From Streptomyces griseosporeus (GTDB lineage Bacteria; Actinomycetota; Actinomycetes; Streptomycetales; Streptomycetaceae), in NCBI RefSeq assembly GCF_014656055.1, contig NZ_BNBR01000002.1, forward strand, positions 499,164 through 563,163: 64,000 bases of DNA, read 5' to 3'. The notes below the pieces were generated by a model that did no database searches, was not told the DNA's origin, and was given only the letters and a program-made list of their open reading frames with translations. Positions 51,390 to 60,095 of the stretch are shown here, piece after piece. Both the position numbers and the translations under genes were made by a program. Position 1 is the stretch's first letter. Each line of letters opens with the position of its first letter.

Positions 51390-51839
51390 ATGACCAAAGC
51401 GACGAAACTGCTGAACGCCCTGCCGCCGCCCCAGCGCGGCCGCCTGATGGAACTGGGGCGGGAGGTGTCGTTCCCGGAGGACACCCGCATCTTCGAGGCG
51501 GGCGGCCGGGCCGACCGGTTCTGGGTCATCCGCTCCGGGTCCGTCTCGCTGACCCAGCAGGTGACGTCGATCCAGCGGGTCACCGTCGCGAGCCTCGGCT
51601 CGGGCGATCTGCTCGGCTGGTCGTGGCTGTTCCCGCCGTACGAGTGGGACTTCGGCGCGGAGGCCTTCAGCCCGGTGCGGGCGTACGAGTTCGAGGCCCA
51701 GCCGGTGCTGCGGCTGTGCGAGGAGGATCCGGCGCTCGGGCTGACCCTGATGCGGATCGTCGCCGAGATCCTGGCGTACCGGCTGGAGACGACCCGCAAC
51801 AAGCTCATGGAGCAGTACGCGATGCGCCGCACCCGCTGA
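51390..51839 (+). CDS. cyclic-nucleotide-binding-domain protein
   Basis: A 149-aa protein that is a single CNB beta-barrel (DTRIFEAGGRADRFWVIRSGSVSLTQQV, VASLGSGDLLGWSWLFPPYEWDFGAEA) plus a C-terminal helix (LMRIVAEILAYRLETTRNKLMEQYA). The DNA-binding HTH of Crp/FNR proteins is absent, and the usual Arg of the phosphate cassette is not obvious. It may sense a nucleotide or other ligand for a partner. ATG 51390 start. A terminator-bearing transcript lies upstream. Confidence 0.85.
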   Translation: MTKATKLLNALPPPQRGRLMELGREVSFPEDTRIFEAGGRADRFWVIRSGSVSLTQQVTSIQRVTVASLGSGDLLGWSWLFPPYEWDFGAEAFSPVRAYEFEAQPVLRLCEEDPALGLTLMRIVAEILAYRLETTRNKLMEQYAMRRTR

Positions 51840-51873
51840 CGGCACGCCGCACCGGTCGCGGGTACGATCCGCC

Positions 51874-53220
51874 TCAGATCCGGTAGCGGCGCAGTGCCGG
51901 CACCGCCGCGGCCAGGGCCAGCATGACGGTGACCACCAGCAGGCCGCCGCCGGCCACGGCCGCGCGCGGGCCGAAGGCCGACCCGGCCGTGCCGTGCAGC
52001 ACGTCGGCCAGCCGCGGCCCGCCCGCCACGACGACGGTGAAGACGCCCTGCATACGGCCGCGCATCTCGTCGGTGGCGGCGGACAGCAGGATCGCCCCGC
52101 GGAAGACCATCGAGACCATGTCGGCGACCCCGGCGGCGGCCAGGAACACCACCGCGAGCCACAGGTTGCCGCTCAGTCCGAACCCGGTGATGGCCGCGCC
52201 CCAGGCGACGACCGCGCCGATCACCATGAGGCCGTGCCGGCGCGCCCGGGAGAAGGTGCCGGAGAACAGCCCGCCGAGGACGGCGCCGATCGGGATCGCC
52301 GCGAAGAGCAGACCGAGGGCGAGGCCCTCGCCCCAGGGGGCGTACGTCTCGGCGGCGAGCTGCGGGAACAGGGCGCGGGGCATGCCGAAAACCATGGCGA
52401 CGATGTCGGCGAGGAACGACAGCAGCAGCACCTTGTGCCCGGAGATGTACCGGAAGCCCTCCGCGATCTGCCGCACCCCGGCCCGCCGCGCCGCCGCCCC
52501 CGCCGGCGGCAGGGCCGGCAGCCGCAGCACGGCCCATACGGTGACGCACAGGGCCAGGGCGTCGATCAGGTAGAGCTCCGGCAGCCCGACGACGGGAATG
52601 AGGGCGCCGGCCAGCAGCGGCCCGGCGACCAGGCCGGTCTGCATGACGGTCGAGCCGAGGGCGTTGGCCGCCGCCAGCTCCTCCGCGGGGACCAGACGGG
52701 CGATGGAGGCGTTGCGGGCCGGCGAGTTCAGGCCGAAGAAGGCCTGCTGCAGCGCGAGCAGCACCATCAGCACGGCCACCGACTCCACTCCCCCGGCGGC
52801 CTGCAGCCAGAACAGCACCGAGGTGACGGCGATGCCGCTGTTGGTGACCAGCAGCAGCTTGCGCCGGTCGACCACGTCGGCGATCGCGCCGCCCCACAGC
52901 GCGAACACCACCATGGGCACGAGCCCGGCGAGGCTGGCGTAGCCGACCCAGGCCGAGGAGCCGGTGATGTCGTAGATCTGCTTGGGCACGGCGACGGCGG
53001 TCAACTGGCTGCCGACAGCGGTGACGATGGTCGAGGACCACAGCCGGCGGTAGGCCGGACGGCGCAGCGGGCGGGTGTCCATGGCCCAGCGGCGCAAGCC
53101 GCGGCGAGGCGCGGGGCCCGCCGGGCCCGGAGCGACCGGCTGCCGCGGTGCGCCCGCGCCGGTCGCGGCCCTGTCACTGGTCCCGGCGCTGTCGCTCGTA
53201 CTGCTCTCGCTCGTGTCCAC
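51874..53220 (-). CDS. MFS transporter, EntS-like
   Basis: A 448-aa exporter of about 12 helices. The N-terminal Ser/Ala/Pro-rich tail is followed by RPAYRRLWSSTIVTAVGSQLTAVAVPKQIYDITGSSAWVGY and GAIADVVDRRKLLLVTNSG, the loop of the MFS_3/enterobactin-exporter type. Other loops contain PARNASIARLVPAEELAAANALGS. The GTG start at 53220 is tentative; ATG 53082 removes the tail. It is convergent with the cNMP gene and adjacent to the GNAT gene. Substrate unknown; drug or siderophore export is usual. Confidence 0.88.
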   Translation of the reverse strand: MDTSESSTSDSAGTSDRAATGAGAPRQPVAPGPAGPAPRRGLRRWAMDTRPLRRPAYRRLWSSTIVTAVGSQLTAVAVPKQIYDITGSSAWVGYASLAGLVPMVVFALWGGAIADVVDRRKLLLVTNSGIAVTSVLFWLQAAGGVESVAVLMVLLALQQAFFGLNSPARNASIARLVPAEELAAANALGSTVMQTGLVAGPLLAGALIPVVGLPELYLIDALALCVTVWAVLRLPALPPAGAAARRAGVRQIAEGFRYISGHKVLLLSFLADIVAMVFGMPRALFPQLAAETYAPWGEGLALGLLFAAIPIGAVLGGLFSGTFSRARRHGLMVIGAVVAWGAAITGFGLSGNLWLAVVFLAAAGVADMVSMVFRGAILLSAATDEMRGRMQGVFTVVVAGGPRLADVLHGTAGSAFGPRAAVAGGGLLVVTVMLALAAAVPALRRYRI

Positions 53221-53238
53221 AAGCTTCCTGGTTGGTCG

Positions 53239-53727
53239 CTACATCTTTCTGTCGCCGTTCAGTGTGCCAGGCGCCGGAGGGCCGTCCGGAACCGGCCCGC
53301 GCACCATGAACACGTCCACCGGGTCCTCGGTCTCGACGGTGAACCCCAGCCGTTCGTACAGGCGCCGGGCCGGGCTGCCGCGGAGCACGTTCAGGCGGAC
53401 GCGGAGGCCGTCGCGGTCGCAGCGCGCGAGCAGCGTGCGCAGTACGGCCGTGCCGATGCCGCTCCCCTGCAGGTGCGGGGCGAGATAGAGGTGCTCCAGC
53501 CAGTGCGCGTCCTCGGCCGGCCGCAGGGCCACGCAGCCCGCGAACGCGCCGTCCGCCTCGATCACCCAGGTGTGCGCCGGGTCGAACGCGTCCCTCAGCC
53601 GCTGCCGTACCCGGTGCTCGTCGTACCGTCCGAGCCGCTCCAGGTCCGGCCGCATCACCACGGCCCGCAGCTCGGCCACCGGCTCGACGTCCGCGGGTGT
53701 CGCCGGGCGCAGCTCCCAGTCCTTCAT
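53239..53727 (-). CDS. GNAT-family N-acetyltransferase
   Basis: A 162-aa acetyltransferase with ELRPATPADVEPVAELR at the start, an acetyl-CoA loop LAPHLQGSGIGTAVLRTLLARC, and a C-terminal NVLRGSPARRLYERLGF. ATG 53727 is chosen rather than GTG 53736. It lies 19 bp before the MFS gene on the same strand and could be transcribed with it. Substrate unknown. Confidence 0.9.
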   Translation of the reverse strand: MKDWELRPATPADVEPVAELRAVVMRPDLERLGRYDEHRVRQRLRDAFDPAHTWVIEADGAFAGCVALRPAEDAHWLEHLYLAPHLQGSGIGTAVLRTLLARCDRDGLRVRLNVLRGSPARRLYERLGFTVETEDPVDVFMVRGPVPDGPPAPGTLNGDRKM

Positions 53728-53791
53728 GATCGGCACGCTAGCGCGGGCGTCCGGGCCGCCGCCCCGGGCGTCCGCTCTCCGGTCGGCCGGC

Positions 53792-54409
53792 TCAGCTCCC
53801 CGCGATCAGGGTCACACCGAGCGTGATCATGGTGGCGGCCACGAGGCCGTCCAGGACGCGCCAGGCCGAAGGCCGCGCGAGGAAGCGGCCGAGCAGCCGG
53901 GCGCCGAAGCCGAGGGCGGCGAACCAGCACAGGCTGGCGAGGGCCGCGCCGAGGCCGAAGGTCCAGCGCAGCGGGCCGCGGTCGGCGGCGATGGAGCCGA
54001 GCAGAAACACGGTGTCGAGGTAGACGTGCGGATTGAGCCAGGTCAGGGCCAGGCAGGTGAGCACGGCCCAGCGGCGCGACCCGACGGCCTCCCCCTCGGT
54101 CCGCAGTGCCTCGCCGCCCGGCCGGAGCACCCGGCGGGCGGCGAGGACGCCGTAGCCGATCAGGAACGCGCCGCCGATCCAGCCGACCGCGGTCAGCGCC
54201 CCCGGCCAGGTCACCACCAGGGCTCCGACGCCGCCCACGCCGAGGGCGATGAGGACGGCGTCGGACAGGGCGCAGATGCCGACCACGGCGAGGACCGCGT
54301 CCCGGCGCACCCCCTGGCGGAGGACGAAGGCGTTCTGGGCGCCGATGGCGACGATGAGCGAGAGACCGGTGCCGAAGCCCGCGGCTGCGGCGGCGAGGGA
54401 GCTGTGCAT
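53792..54409 (-). CDS. LysE/ArgO-type amino acid exporter
   Basis: A 205-aa protein of about six helices with the family N-terminus AAAAGFGTGLSLIVAIGAQNAFVLRQGVRRD and a later GGAFLIGYGV segment. It exports basic amino acids (lysine, arginine) in characterised relatives. It is divergent from a LysG/ArgP-type LysR regulator gene, exactly the Corynebacterium lysE-lysG layout, with a candidate operator between them at 54446-54471. Confidence 0.9.
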   Translation of the reverse strand: MHSSLAAAAAGFGTGLSLIVAIGAQNAFVLRQGVRRDAVLAVVGICALSDAVLIALGVGGVGALVVTWPGALTAVGWIGGAFLIGYGVLAARRVLRPGGEALRTEGEAVGSRRWAVLTCLALTWLNPHVYLDTVFLLGSIAADRGPLRWTFGLGAALASLCWFAALGFGARLLGRFLARPSAWRVLDGLVAATMITLGVTLIAGS

Positions 54410-54445
54410 GCCCTCGACGCTACGAGGACGATCACTGCACGTACA

Positions 54446-54471
54446 GCTAAAGATTCTTACCTATCATTAGC
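54446..54471. promoter_or_regulatory. candidate LysG operator in the lysE/lysG intergenic region
   Basis: GCTAA at 54446-54450 and TTAGC at 54467-54471 form an inverted repeat with a 16-bp AT-rich spacer, unusually AT-rich for this window. Divergent LysR genes normally bind such a site. Confidence 0.5.
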
Positions 54472-54495
54472 CCTCGTGATGACAAGGGCGCTGAC

Positions 54496-55395
54496 ATGAC
54501 GGGCGAGCTTCCCCTGGACCAGGTGCGGACCCTGCTGGCCGTGGTGGACGAGGGCACCTTCGACGCGGCGGCAGCGGCCCTGCACGTGACGCCGTCGGCG
54601 GTGAGCCAGCGGGTGAAGGCGCTGGAGCAGCGCACCGGCCGGGTGCTGCTGCTGCGGACGAAGCCGGTACGGCCGACGGAGTCGGGGCAGGTGCTGGTGC
54701 GGCTGGCCCGCCAGGTGGCCAGGCTGGAGCGGGACGCCCAGGCGGAGCTGGGCATGAGCGGGGCCGGCGAGTCGACGCGGGTGTCGGTGGCCGTCAACGC
54801 GGACTCGCTGGCGACCTGGTTCCTCGACGCCCTCACCCGCGTCCCGCCCGCGCTGCGGCTCTGCTTCGAACTGCACCGGGAGGACGAGGACCACACGGCG
54901 GCGCTGCTGCGCGAGGGCCGGGTGATGGCCGCGGTGACGTCCTCGGCGGTACCGGTGCCGGGGTGCTCGGTGCGGGCGCTCGGGCGGATGCGGTATCTGC
55001 CGGTCGCGGCGCCGGAGTTCGCCGCGCGGCAGGTGCGCGGTGAGCTGCGGGAGGCGCTGGCCGAGGCGCCGGTGGTGGTCTTCGACCGGCGGGACGACTT
55101 CCAGGACGGTTTCGTCCGCGGTCTGTGGGAGGGCCGCCGGGGGGCGAGCGAGCGGCGGCACCACGTCCCCACCTCCGAGGGTTTCGCCGCGGCCGTCGCC
55201 GCCGGGCTCGGCTGGGGCATGGTCCCGGAGCCGCAGGCGGTGCCGCTGCTGCGCGCGGGCCGGCTGGTGGAACTGGCGCCCGACCGGCCGGTGGACGTCA
55301 CGCTGCACTGGCAGCAGTGGAAGCTCGACTCCCCGGCGCTGGCGGCGGTGGCCGACGCGGTCGCGGCGACGGCGGCGGGCGCGCTGCGCGGCTGA
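54496..55395 (+). CDS. LysG/ArgP-type LysR transcriptional regulator
   Basis: A 299-aa LysR regulator of the ArgP/LysG group. HTH LDQVRTLLAVVDEGTFDAAAAALHVTPSAVSQRVKALEQRTGRVLLLRT is characteristic, and the C-terminal effector domain ends with LHWQQWKLDSPALAAVADAV. It should activate the divergent lysE gene when lysine or arginine is high. ATG 54496. The next 180 bp hold a TTGACT -35-like element (55520) before the WhiB-like gene. Confidence 0.93.
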   Translation: MTGELPLDQVRTLLAVVDEGTFDAAAAALHVTPSAVSQRVKALEQRTGRVLLLRTKPVRPTESGQVLVRLARQVARLERDAQAELGMSGAGESTRVSVAVNADSLATWFLDALTRVPPALRLCFELHREDEDHTAALLREGRVMAAVTSSAVPVPGCSVRALGRMRYLPVAAPEFAARQVRGELREALAEAPVVVFDRRDDFQDGFVRGLWEGRRGASERRHHVPTSEGFAAAVAAGLGWGMVPEPQAVPLLRAGRLVELAPDRPVDVTLHWQQWKLDSPALAAVADAVAATAAGALRG

Positions 55396-55574
55396 GTCGC
55401 GGACACCGGGAGAACGCGGGCGGAGGCCGGGGAACGGCCGCGGAACGGCCGGATCCGGTTGTTTCACCGGCCCATCGACAGGTGACCCGAAATCGAGTAA
55501 TTCATCCGCAAGGACGTATTTGACTTCGATTCCCACCGGACGTCGGTTCACGACGGTGAGCGAGGGTGACTTTG

Positions 55575-55826
55575 ATGGACAACTGGCGAGACCGTGCCGA
55601 GTGCCGCACCGAGGACCCCGACCTGTTCTTCCCGATCGGCACCTCCGGCCCCTCCCTGATGCAGACGGAGCAGGCCAAGGCGGTGTGCCGGCGCTGCCCG
55701 GTGCGGGAGCCGTGCCTGCGCTTCGCCCTCGACACCGGTCAGACCCTCGGGGTCTGGGGCGGCACCGGTGAGACCGAGCGCCGCGCGATAGCGCGTCGCG
55801 CCGGCGCCCGCCGCGGGACCGGTTGA
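55575..55826 (+). CDS. WhiB-like (Wbl) iron-sulfur regulator
   Basis: An 83-aa Wbl protein. The four cluster Cys are at 10, 38, 41 and 47 (C...CRRCPVREPC), followed by the turn GVWGG (59-63) and a basic C-terminus ERRAIARRAGARR. It would bind a [4Fe-4S] cluster and a sigma factor region 4. ATG 55575 is chosen; GTG 55566 is three codons earlier. It resembles WblE/WhiB-type small members but is a paralog. A hairpin terminator follows. Confidence 0.95.
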   Translation: MDNWRDRAECRTEDPDLFFPIGTSGPSLMQTEQAKAVCRRCPVREPCLRFALDTGQTLGVWGGTGETERRAIARRAGARRGTG

Positions 55827-55865
55827 GTCCGCCCGGCCTCCACTGGGTCTCTGACCAGCGGGTCT

Positions 55866-56345
55866 CTAAGCGGGACGGCCGTCTCCAGGACGGCCGTCCC
55901 GGCCTGTGCGCTGCAGGGGACCCCAGTCGTTGTGCTGGTTGTCGACCTCGTCGCGGGCCGCGTCGATCACGGCCTGGTCGATCCAGCACAGCGGCCTGGC
56001 GTCCCTGACCAGAGGCTCGTTGTCGGGGCCGCGGCCCCTCTCCCGGCCCTGGAGGACCCAGGGGCGGATGCCGGGGCCCTTCTCGTGCGGCAGGTGGGCG
56101 TAGTCGTACAGGCGGCGCGCCACCCACAGGCGCAGCGGCCGGTCCTCCCACCAGGGCTCGACGTCGAGCGGGTTGGCCGACAGGCCGGACATCGGGATGC
56201 CGGTGAGGTCGTCCTTGCTGGAGGCAGCGTCGAGATCGATGCCGGGACCGCGCGACCAGCGGATGTACAGCCTGTCGTGTTTCTCGACCAGCTCGGCGAG
56301 TTCGTCGAGAGTGTGTACGACCGGCAGGTCGTCCGTTGCGCTCAT
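55866..56345 (-). CDS. DUF6098 family protein
   Basis: A 159-aa protein with the actinobacterial DUF6098 pattern: LPVVHTLDELAELVEKHDRLYIRWSRGPGIDLDAASSKDDLTGIPMSGLSANPLDVEPWWEDRPLRLWVARRLYDYAHLPHE. No catalytic motif is known. ATG 56345 with a GGAGGA site. The last codons (encoding TGRDGRPGDGRPA) are read from the stem of the shared terminator at 55871-55901. A longer frame toward the M1 gene is rejected. Confidence 0.85.
   Translation of the reverse strand: MSATDDLPVVHTLDELAELVEKHDRLYIRWSRGPGIDLDAASSKDDLTGIPMSGLSANPLDVEPWWEDRPLRLWVARRLYDYAHLPHEKGPGIRPWVLQGRERGRGPDNEPLVRDARPLCWIDQAVIDAARDEVDNQHNDWGPLQRTGRDGRPGDGRPA
55871..55901. terminator. hairpin terminator between the wbl and DUF6098 genes
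   Basis: A perfect 13-bp stem (55871-55883 with 55889-55901) and a 5-nt loop serve two convergent genes. It encodes the C-terminal tail of the DUF6098 protein. Confidence 0.7.
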
Positions 56346-56454
56346 GACCAGTCCTCCTCCCGCGCCGCCCGGGCGGGGACGGAGTACCCCTGGGACGTGA
56401 GGGGAATCAGGGGTGGCGCCGCGGGCCGCGGCCCCGGCACCACCCCCTTGGCGT

Positions 56455-57879
56455 CTAGGCGCTGTGCGGCTTGCCCGGCGTGTACAGCCAGGTGCGGAAC
56501 AGGCCGCCCAGGTCCTGGCCGGAGATCCGCTCGGCGAGCCGGACGAACTGGGCGGTGGTGCCGTGGCCGCCGCGGTGCGTGTCGGCCCAGGCCCGCAGGA
56601 CGCGCAGGAAGGTGCGGTCGCCGACGGCGCGGCGCAGCTCGTGCAGGGCCATGGCGCCACGGGCGTAGACGGGTGTGCCGAAGATGTTCGCGCCGCTGCC
56701 GGGGTCGCCGGGCGGGAACTCCCACAGCTCGTCGCCGGCGGGGCGGGCGTAGAGCGCGTCGAACTCGGCCTGCGCGGTCTTGCCGCCGTGCTGCTCGGCG
56801 TAGAGCCACTCGGCGTAGGTGGCGAAGCCCTCGTTGAGCCAGATGTCCTTCCACGAGGTGAGGGAGACGGAGTCGCCGAACCACTGGTGGGCGCTCTCGT
56901 GGACGAGGGTGGCGAGGTCGGGCGCGGAGTCGTACACCGGCCGGGTCTGCGTCTCCAGCGCGTAGCCGACGTCCGGGGCGTGGTCGACGATGGAGCCGGC
57001 GGCGCGGAAGGGGTAGGGGCCGAAGAGGCGGCTCTCCCACTCCAGGACGGACGGCAGCTTGCCCAGGACGGGCTTGGCGGCGTTGGCCTCGCGGGGGTCG
57101 ACGGCGTCGTAGACCTTGATGCCGTCGCGGGTGGTGTACTGCTTCACCTGGAAGGTGCCGATGGTGGCGGTGGCGAGGTAGGCGGCCATGGGCTCGGCCT
57201 GCCGCCAGCGGAAGGTGGTCCGGCCGTGGGCGGTGCGGCTGCCGAGCAGGACGCCGTTGGCGACGGCGGTGCGGCCGGCCGGGACGGTGAGGGTGAAGTC
57301 GTACGACGCCTTGTCCAGCGGGTGGTTGTTGGCGGGGAACCAGGTCATGGCGCCCTGCGGCTCCCCGGCGACGAACGCCCCGTCGTCGGTGGGGATCCAG
57401 CCGTCGAGCGAGCCGTCGGGGTCGGTGACGGGCTTCGGCGTGCCGGTGTAGGTGACGGCGACCTGGAAGTTCTGGCCGCGGTGCAGGGGGCGGCGCGGGG
57501 TGACGATCAGTTCCTGGCCCTCACGCCGGAAGCGGGCACCCTTGCGGTCTACGGTGAGGCCGGTGACCTTCAGGCCCTGGAAGTCGAGGTCGAAGCGGGT
57601 CAGGTCCTCGGTGGCGCGGGCGGTGAGGACGGCCCGGCCGTCGAGGCGGCGGCTGGCGGGATCGTAACGGAGCGTCAGGCCGTAGTGGCGGACGTGGTAG
57701 CCGCCGTTGCCGGCGAGCGGGAAGTAGGGGTCTCCCGCGCCGGCGGTGCCGGTGGTGCCGGCTCCGGCGGGCGACGCGGCGGCGAACAGGGCCGCGAGCG
57801 CGACGGGAACGGTGGCCCCGACGGCCGTGCGGCTGAGGACGGTGGTGCGTCTGGCAGGGTGCTGCCGGGCGTGCGCCAC
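56455..57879 (-). CDS. M1-family zinc metallopeptidase, secreted
   Basis: A 474-aa exported aminopeptidase-type enzyme. After a signal peptide (cleavage near AGAGTTGTA), an N-terminal beta domain and an ALETQTRPVY segment at the GAMEN-like position lead to the zinc site HESAH (His327, Glu328, His331) with Glu350 in NEGFATYAEW as the third ligand. It lacks the long C-terminal domain of PepN, as do many Streptomyces secreted members. The ATG/GTG at 57879 follows a GGAG site. It is convergent with the DUF6098 gene side and divergent from the DUF488 gene. Confidence 0.9.
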   Translation of the reverse strand: MAHARQHPARRTTVLSRTAVGATVPVALAALFAAASPAGAGTTGTAGAGDPYFPLAGNGGYHVRHYGLTLRYDPASRRLDGRAVLTARATEDLTRFDLDFQGLKVTGLTVDRKGARFRREGQELIVTPRRPLHRGQNFQVAVTYTGTPKPVTDPDGSLDGWIPTDDGAFVAGEPQGAMTWFPANNHPLDKASYDFTLTVPAGRTAVANGVLLGSRTAHGRTTFRWRQAEPMAAYLATATIGTFQVKQYTTRDGIKVYDAVDPREANAAKPVLGKLPSVLEWESRLFGPYPFRAAGSIVDHAPDVGYALETQTRPVYDSAPDLATLVHESAHQWFGDSVSLTSWKDIWLNEGFATYAEWLYAEQHGGKTAQAEFDALYARPAGDELWEFPPGDPGSGANIFGTPVYARGAMALHELRRAVGDRTFLRVLRAWADTHRGGHGTTAQFVRLAERISGQDLGGLFRTWLYTPGKPHSA

Positions 57880-58032
57880 GTGGTCTCCTTGGGGGGTGGA
57901 GGATGATCGACGGCCCTCAGATTAGGAGGCGCGTGCCGTGCAGTCCCCCTCGTTCAGGTCAAGTCACGCAGCGTGGCGCCGGGTTCGGCCGTAGGGTCGG
58001 TGGCGTCCGCCAGTCGTCGAAGGGTGCGTCCC

Positions 58033-58395
58033 ATGAGCGTCCGTGTGCGCCGCGTCTACGAACCGCCCGAGCCGGACGACGGGCTGCGGGTCCTCGTGGA
58101 CCGGCTGTGGCCGCGCGGGCTGGCCAAGGACGCGGCCCGGGTCGACGAGTGGCCGAAGGGGCTGACGCCGTCGACCGAGCTGCGCCGCTGGTACCACGCG
58201 GGCGAGGGCTCGTACGAGGAGTTCCGGGAGCGGTACGAGGCCGAGCTGGCCGGCGAGGAGGCGGCCGGGCTGCTGGACGGGCTGCGCGGCTCGGCCCGCA
58301 CGGGGCCGGTCACGCTCCTGACGGCGTCGAAGGACCCGGAGCGCAGCCATGCCGCCGTGCTGGCCGACCTGCTGAAGCACAGGCCGGAGAAGTAG
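58033..58395 (+). CDS. DUF488 family protein (YeaO-like)
   Basis: A 120-aa protein: VRVRRVYEPPEPDDGLRVLVDRLWPRGLAKDAARVDEWPKGLTPSTELRRWYHAGEGSYEEFRERYEAEL and TLLTASKDPERSHAAVL are the DUF488/YeaO blocks. It has no known enzymatic activity. ATG 58033 is chosen over GTG or ATG codons upstream. It is convergent with the flavin dehydrogenase gene by 5 bp. Confidence 0.9.
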   Translation: MSVRVRRVYEPPEPDDGLRVLVDRLWPRGLAKDAARVDEWPKGLTPSTELRRWYHAGEGSYEEFRERYEAELAGEEAAGLLDGLRGSARTGPVTLLTASKDPERSHAAVLADLLKHRPEK

Positions 58396-58399
58396 GGAC

Positions 58400-60082
58400 T
58401 CAGGCGGTCTGCGCCGCCGCTGCCCGGCCCGCCGCGCGCCCGGAGAAGAGGCAGCCGCCGAGGAAGGTGCCCTCCAGGGCGTTGTAGCCGTGCACCCCGC
58501 CACCGCCGAAGCCGGCGACCTCGCCCGCCGCGTACAGCCCGTCGACCGGGGCTCCGTCGAGGCCGAGGGCGCGCGAGTCGAGGTCGGTCTGGATGCCGCC
58601 GAGCGTCTTGCGGGTGAGGATGTGCAGCTTGACGCCGATGAGGGGGCCGGCGGCCGGGTCGAGGATGCGGTGCGGGGTGGCGACGCGGCCGAGGCGGTCG
58701 CCGATGTAGCGGCGGGCGTTGCGGATGCCCTGCACCTGGGCGTCCTTGCTGTACGGGTTGGTGATCTGCAGGTCGCGGGCCTCGATCTGACGGCGTATCG
58801 CGGCCGCGTCGAGCAGGGGCTTGTCGGTGAGGCCGTTCATCTTCTCCACCAGCGCCTCCAGCGTGTCGGCGACGACGAAGTCGGCGCCGTGGCGCAGGAA
58901 GTCGGCGACGGGTCCGGGCGCGCCCTTGCCGAGCAGCCGGTCGCGGAGCACGGCCCCCTTGTCCTTGGCGGTGATGTCGGGGTTCTGCTCGGAGCCGGAG
59001 AGCGCGAACTCCTTCTCGACGATCTTCCGGGTGAGGACGAACCAGGAGTGGTCGTACCCGGCGATGTCCTCGGTGGTGCGCAGGTACTTCAGCGTGCCGA
59101 GGGTGTCGTAGCCGGGCAGGCAGGGGTCGGGCAGGCGGCGGCCGAGCGCGTCGAACCAGAGGGAGGACGGGCCGGGCAGGATGCGGATGCCGTGGCCGGG
59201 CCAGATGGGGCTCCAGTTCCGCAGGCCCTCGGTGTAGTGCCACATGCGGTCGCGGTTGACCAGTCGTACGCCCGCCTCGGCGCTGATGTCGAGCATGCGG
59301 CCGTCGACGTAGGCGGGGACGCCGGTGACCATCTCGGCGGGCGGGGTGCCGAGCCGTTCGGGCCAGTGGCGGCGGACGATGTCGTGGTCGGCGCCGATGC
59401 CGCCGCTGGTGACGATCACGGCCTGGGCGGTCAGTTCGAAGTCGCCGGTCTCCTCGCGGCTGGAGGCGACGCCGCGGGGCGAGTCGTCGGCGGCGAGGAC
59501 CTTGCCGCGCACTCCGCGGGCCGCGCCGCCCTCGATGACGAGTTCGTCGACGCGGTGCCGGTGGTGGAAGGTGAGCAGCCCGTCGCGCGCCGCCTTCCTG
59601 GCGTACTCGACGAAGGGCTCGACGACGCCGGTGCCGGTGCCCCAGGCGATGTGGAAGCGGGGCACGGTGTTGCCGTGGCCGTCGGCGCGCAGGTCGCCGC
59701 GTTCGGCCCAGCCGACCGTGGGCAGCAGTTGGATGCCGTGCCCGGCGAGCCAGGACCGCTTCTCGCCGGCCGCCCACTCGACGTAGGCGCGGGCCCAGCG
59801 CACCGCCCAGGAGTCCTCGTCCTCGACGCGGTCGAACCGGGCGCTGCCCTGCCAGTCGCTCCAGGCGAGGTCGAAGGAGTCCTTGATGCCGAGGCGGCGC
59901 TGCTCGGGCGAGTCGACGAGGAAGAGCCCGCCGAAGGACCAGAAGGCCTGTCCGCCGAGGTTGGCGGCGTTCTCCTGGTCGACGAGGGCGACCCGGCGGC
60001 CCCGGCTGGTCAGCTCGTGCGCGGCGACCAGTCCGGCGAGGCCGGCTCCCACGACGATGACGTCGGCGTCCGTACGACCCAT
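58400..60082 (-). CDS. FAD-binding dehydrogenase, KstD/fumarate-reductase-like
   Basis: A 560-aa flavoprotein with VIVVGAGLAGLVAAHELTSRGRRVALVDQENAANLGGQAFWSFGG (FAD motif), a substrate domain with GGIGADHDIVRRHWPERLG, and a C-terminal LDGAPVDGLYAAGEVAGFGGGGVHGYNALEGTFLGGCLFSGR. This is the flavocytochrome c/3-ketosteroid dehydrogenase superfamily; bacterial orthologs are annotated FAD-binding dehydrogenases with unknown substrate. ATG 60082. The TetR gene lies just upstream, 13 bp away, so they form an operon or a regulated pair. Confidence 0.9.
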   Translation of the reverse strand: MGRTDADVIVVGAGLAGLVAAHELTSRGRRVALVDQENAANLGGQAFWSFGGLFLVDSPEQRRLGIKDSFDLAWSDWQGSARFDRVEDEDSWAVRWARAYVEWAAGEKRSWLAGHGIQLLPTVGWAERGDLRADGHGNTVPRFHIAWGTGTGVVEPFVEYARKAARDGLLTFHHRHRVDELVIEGGAARGVRGKVLAADDSPRGVASSREETGDFELTAQAVIVTSGGIGADHDIVRRHWPERLGTPPAEMVTGVPAYVDGRMLDISAEAGVRLVNRDRMWHYTEGLRNWSPIWPGHGIRILPGPSSLWFDALGRRLPDPCLPGYDTLGTLKYLRTTEDIAGYDHSWFVLTRKIVEKEFALSGSEQNPDITAKDKGAVLRDRLLGKGAPGPVADFLRHGADFVVADTLEALVEKMNGLTDKPLLDAAAIRRQIEARDLQITNPYSKDAQVQGIRNARRYIGDRLGRVATPHRILDPAAGPLIGVKLHILTRKTLGGIQTDLDSRALGLDGAPVDGLYAAGEVAGFGGGGVHGYNALEGTFLGGCLFSGRAAGRAAAAQTA

Positions 60083-60095
60083 GCGACCGTTCCCT

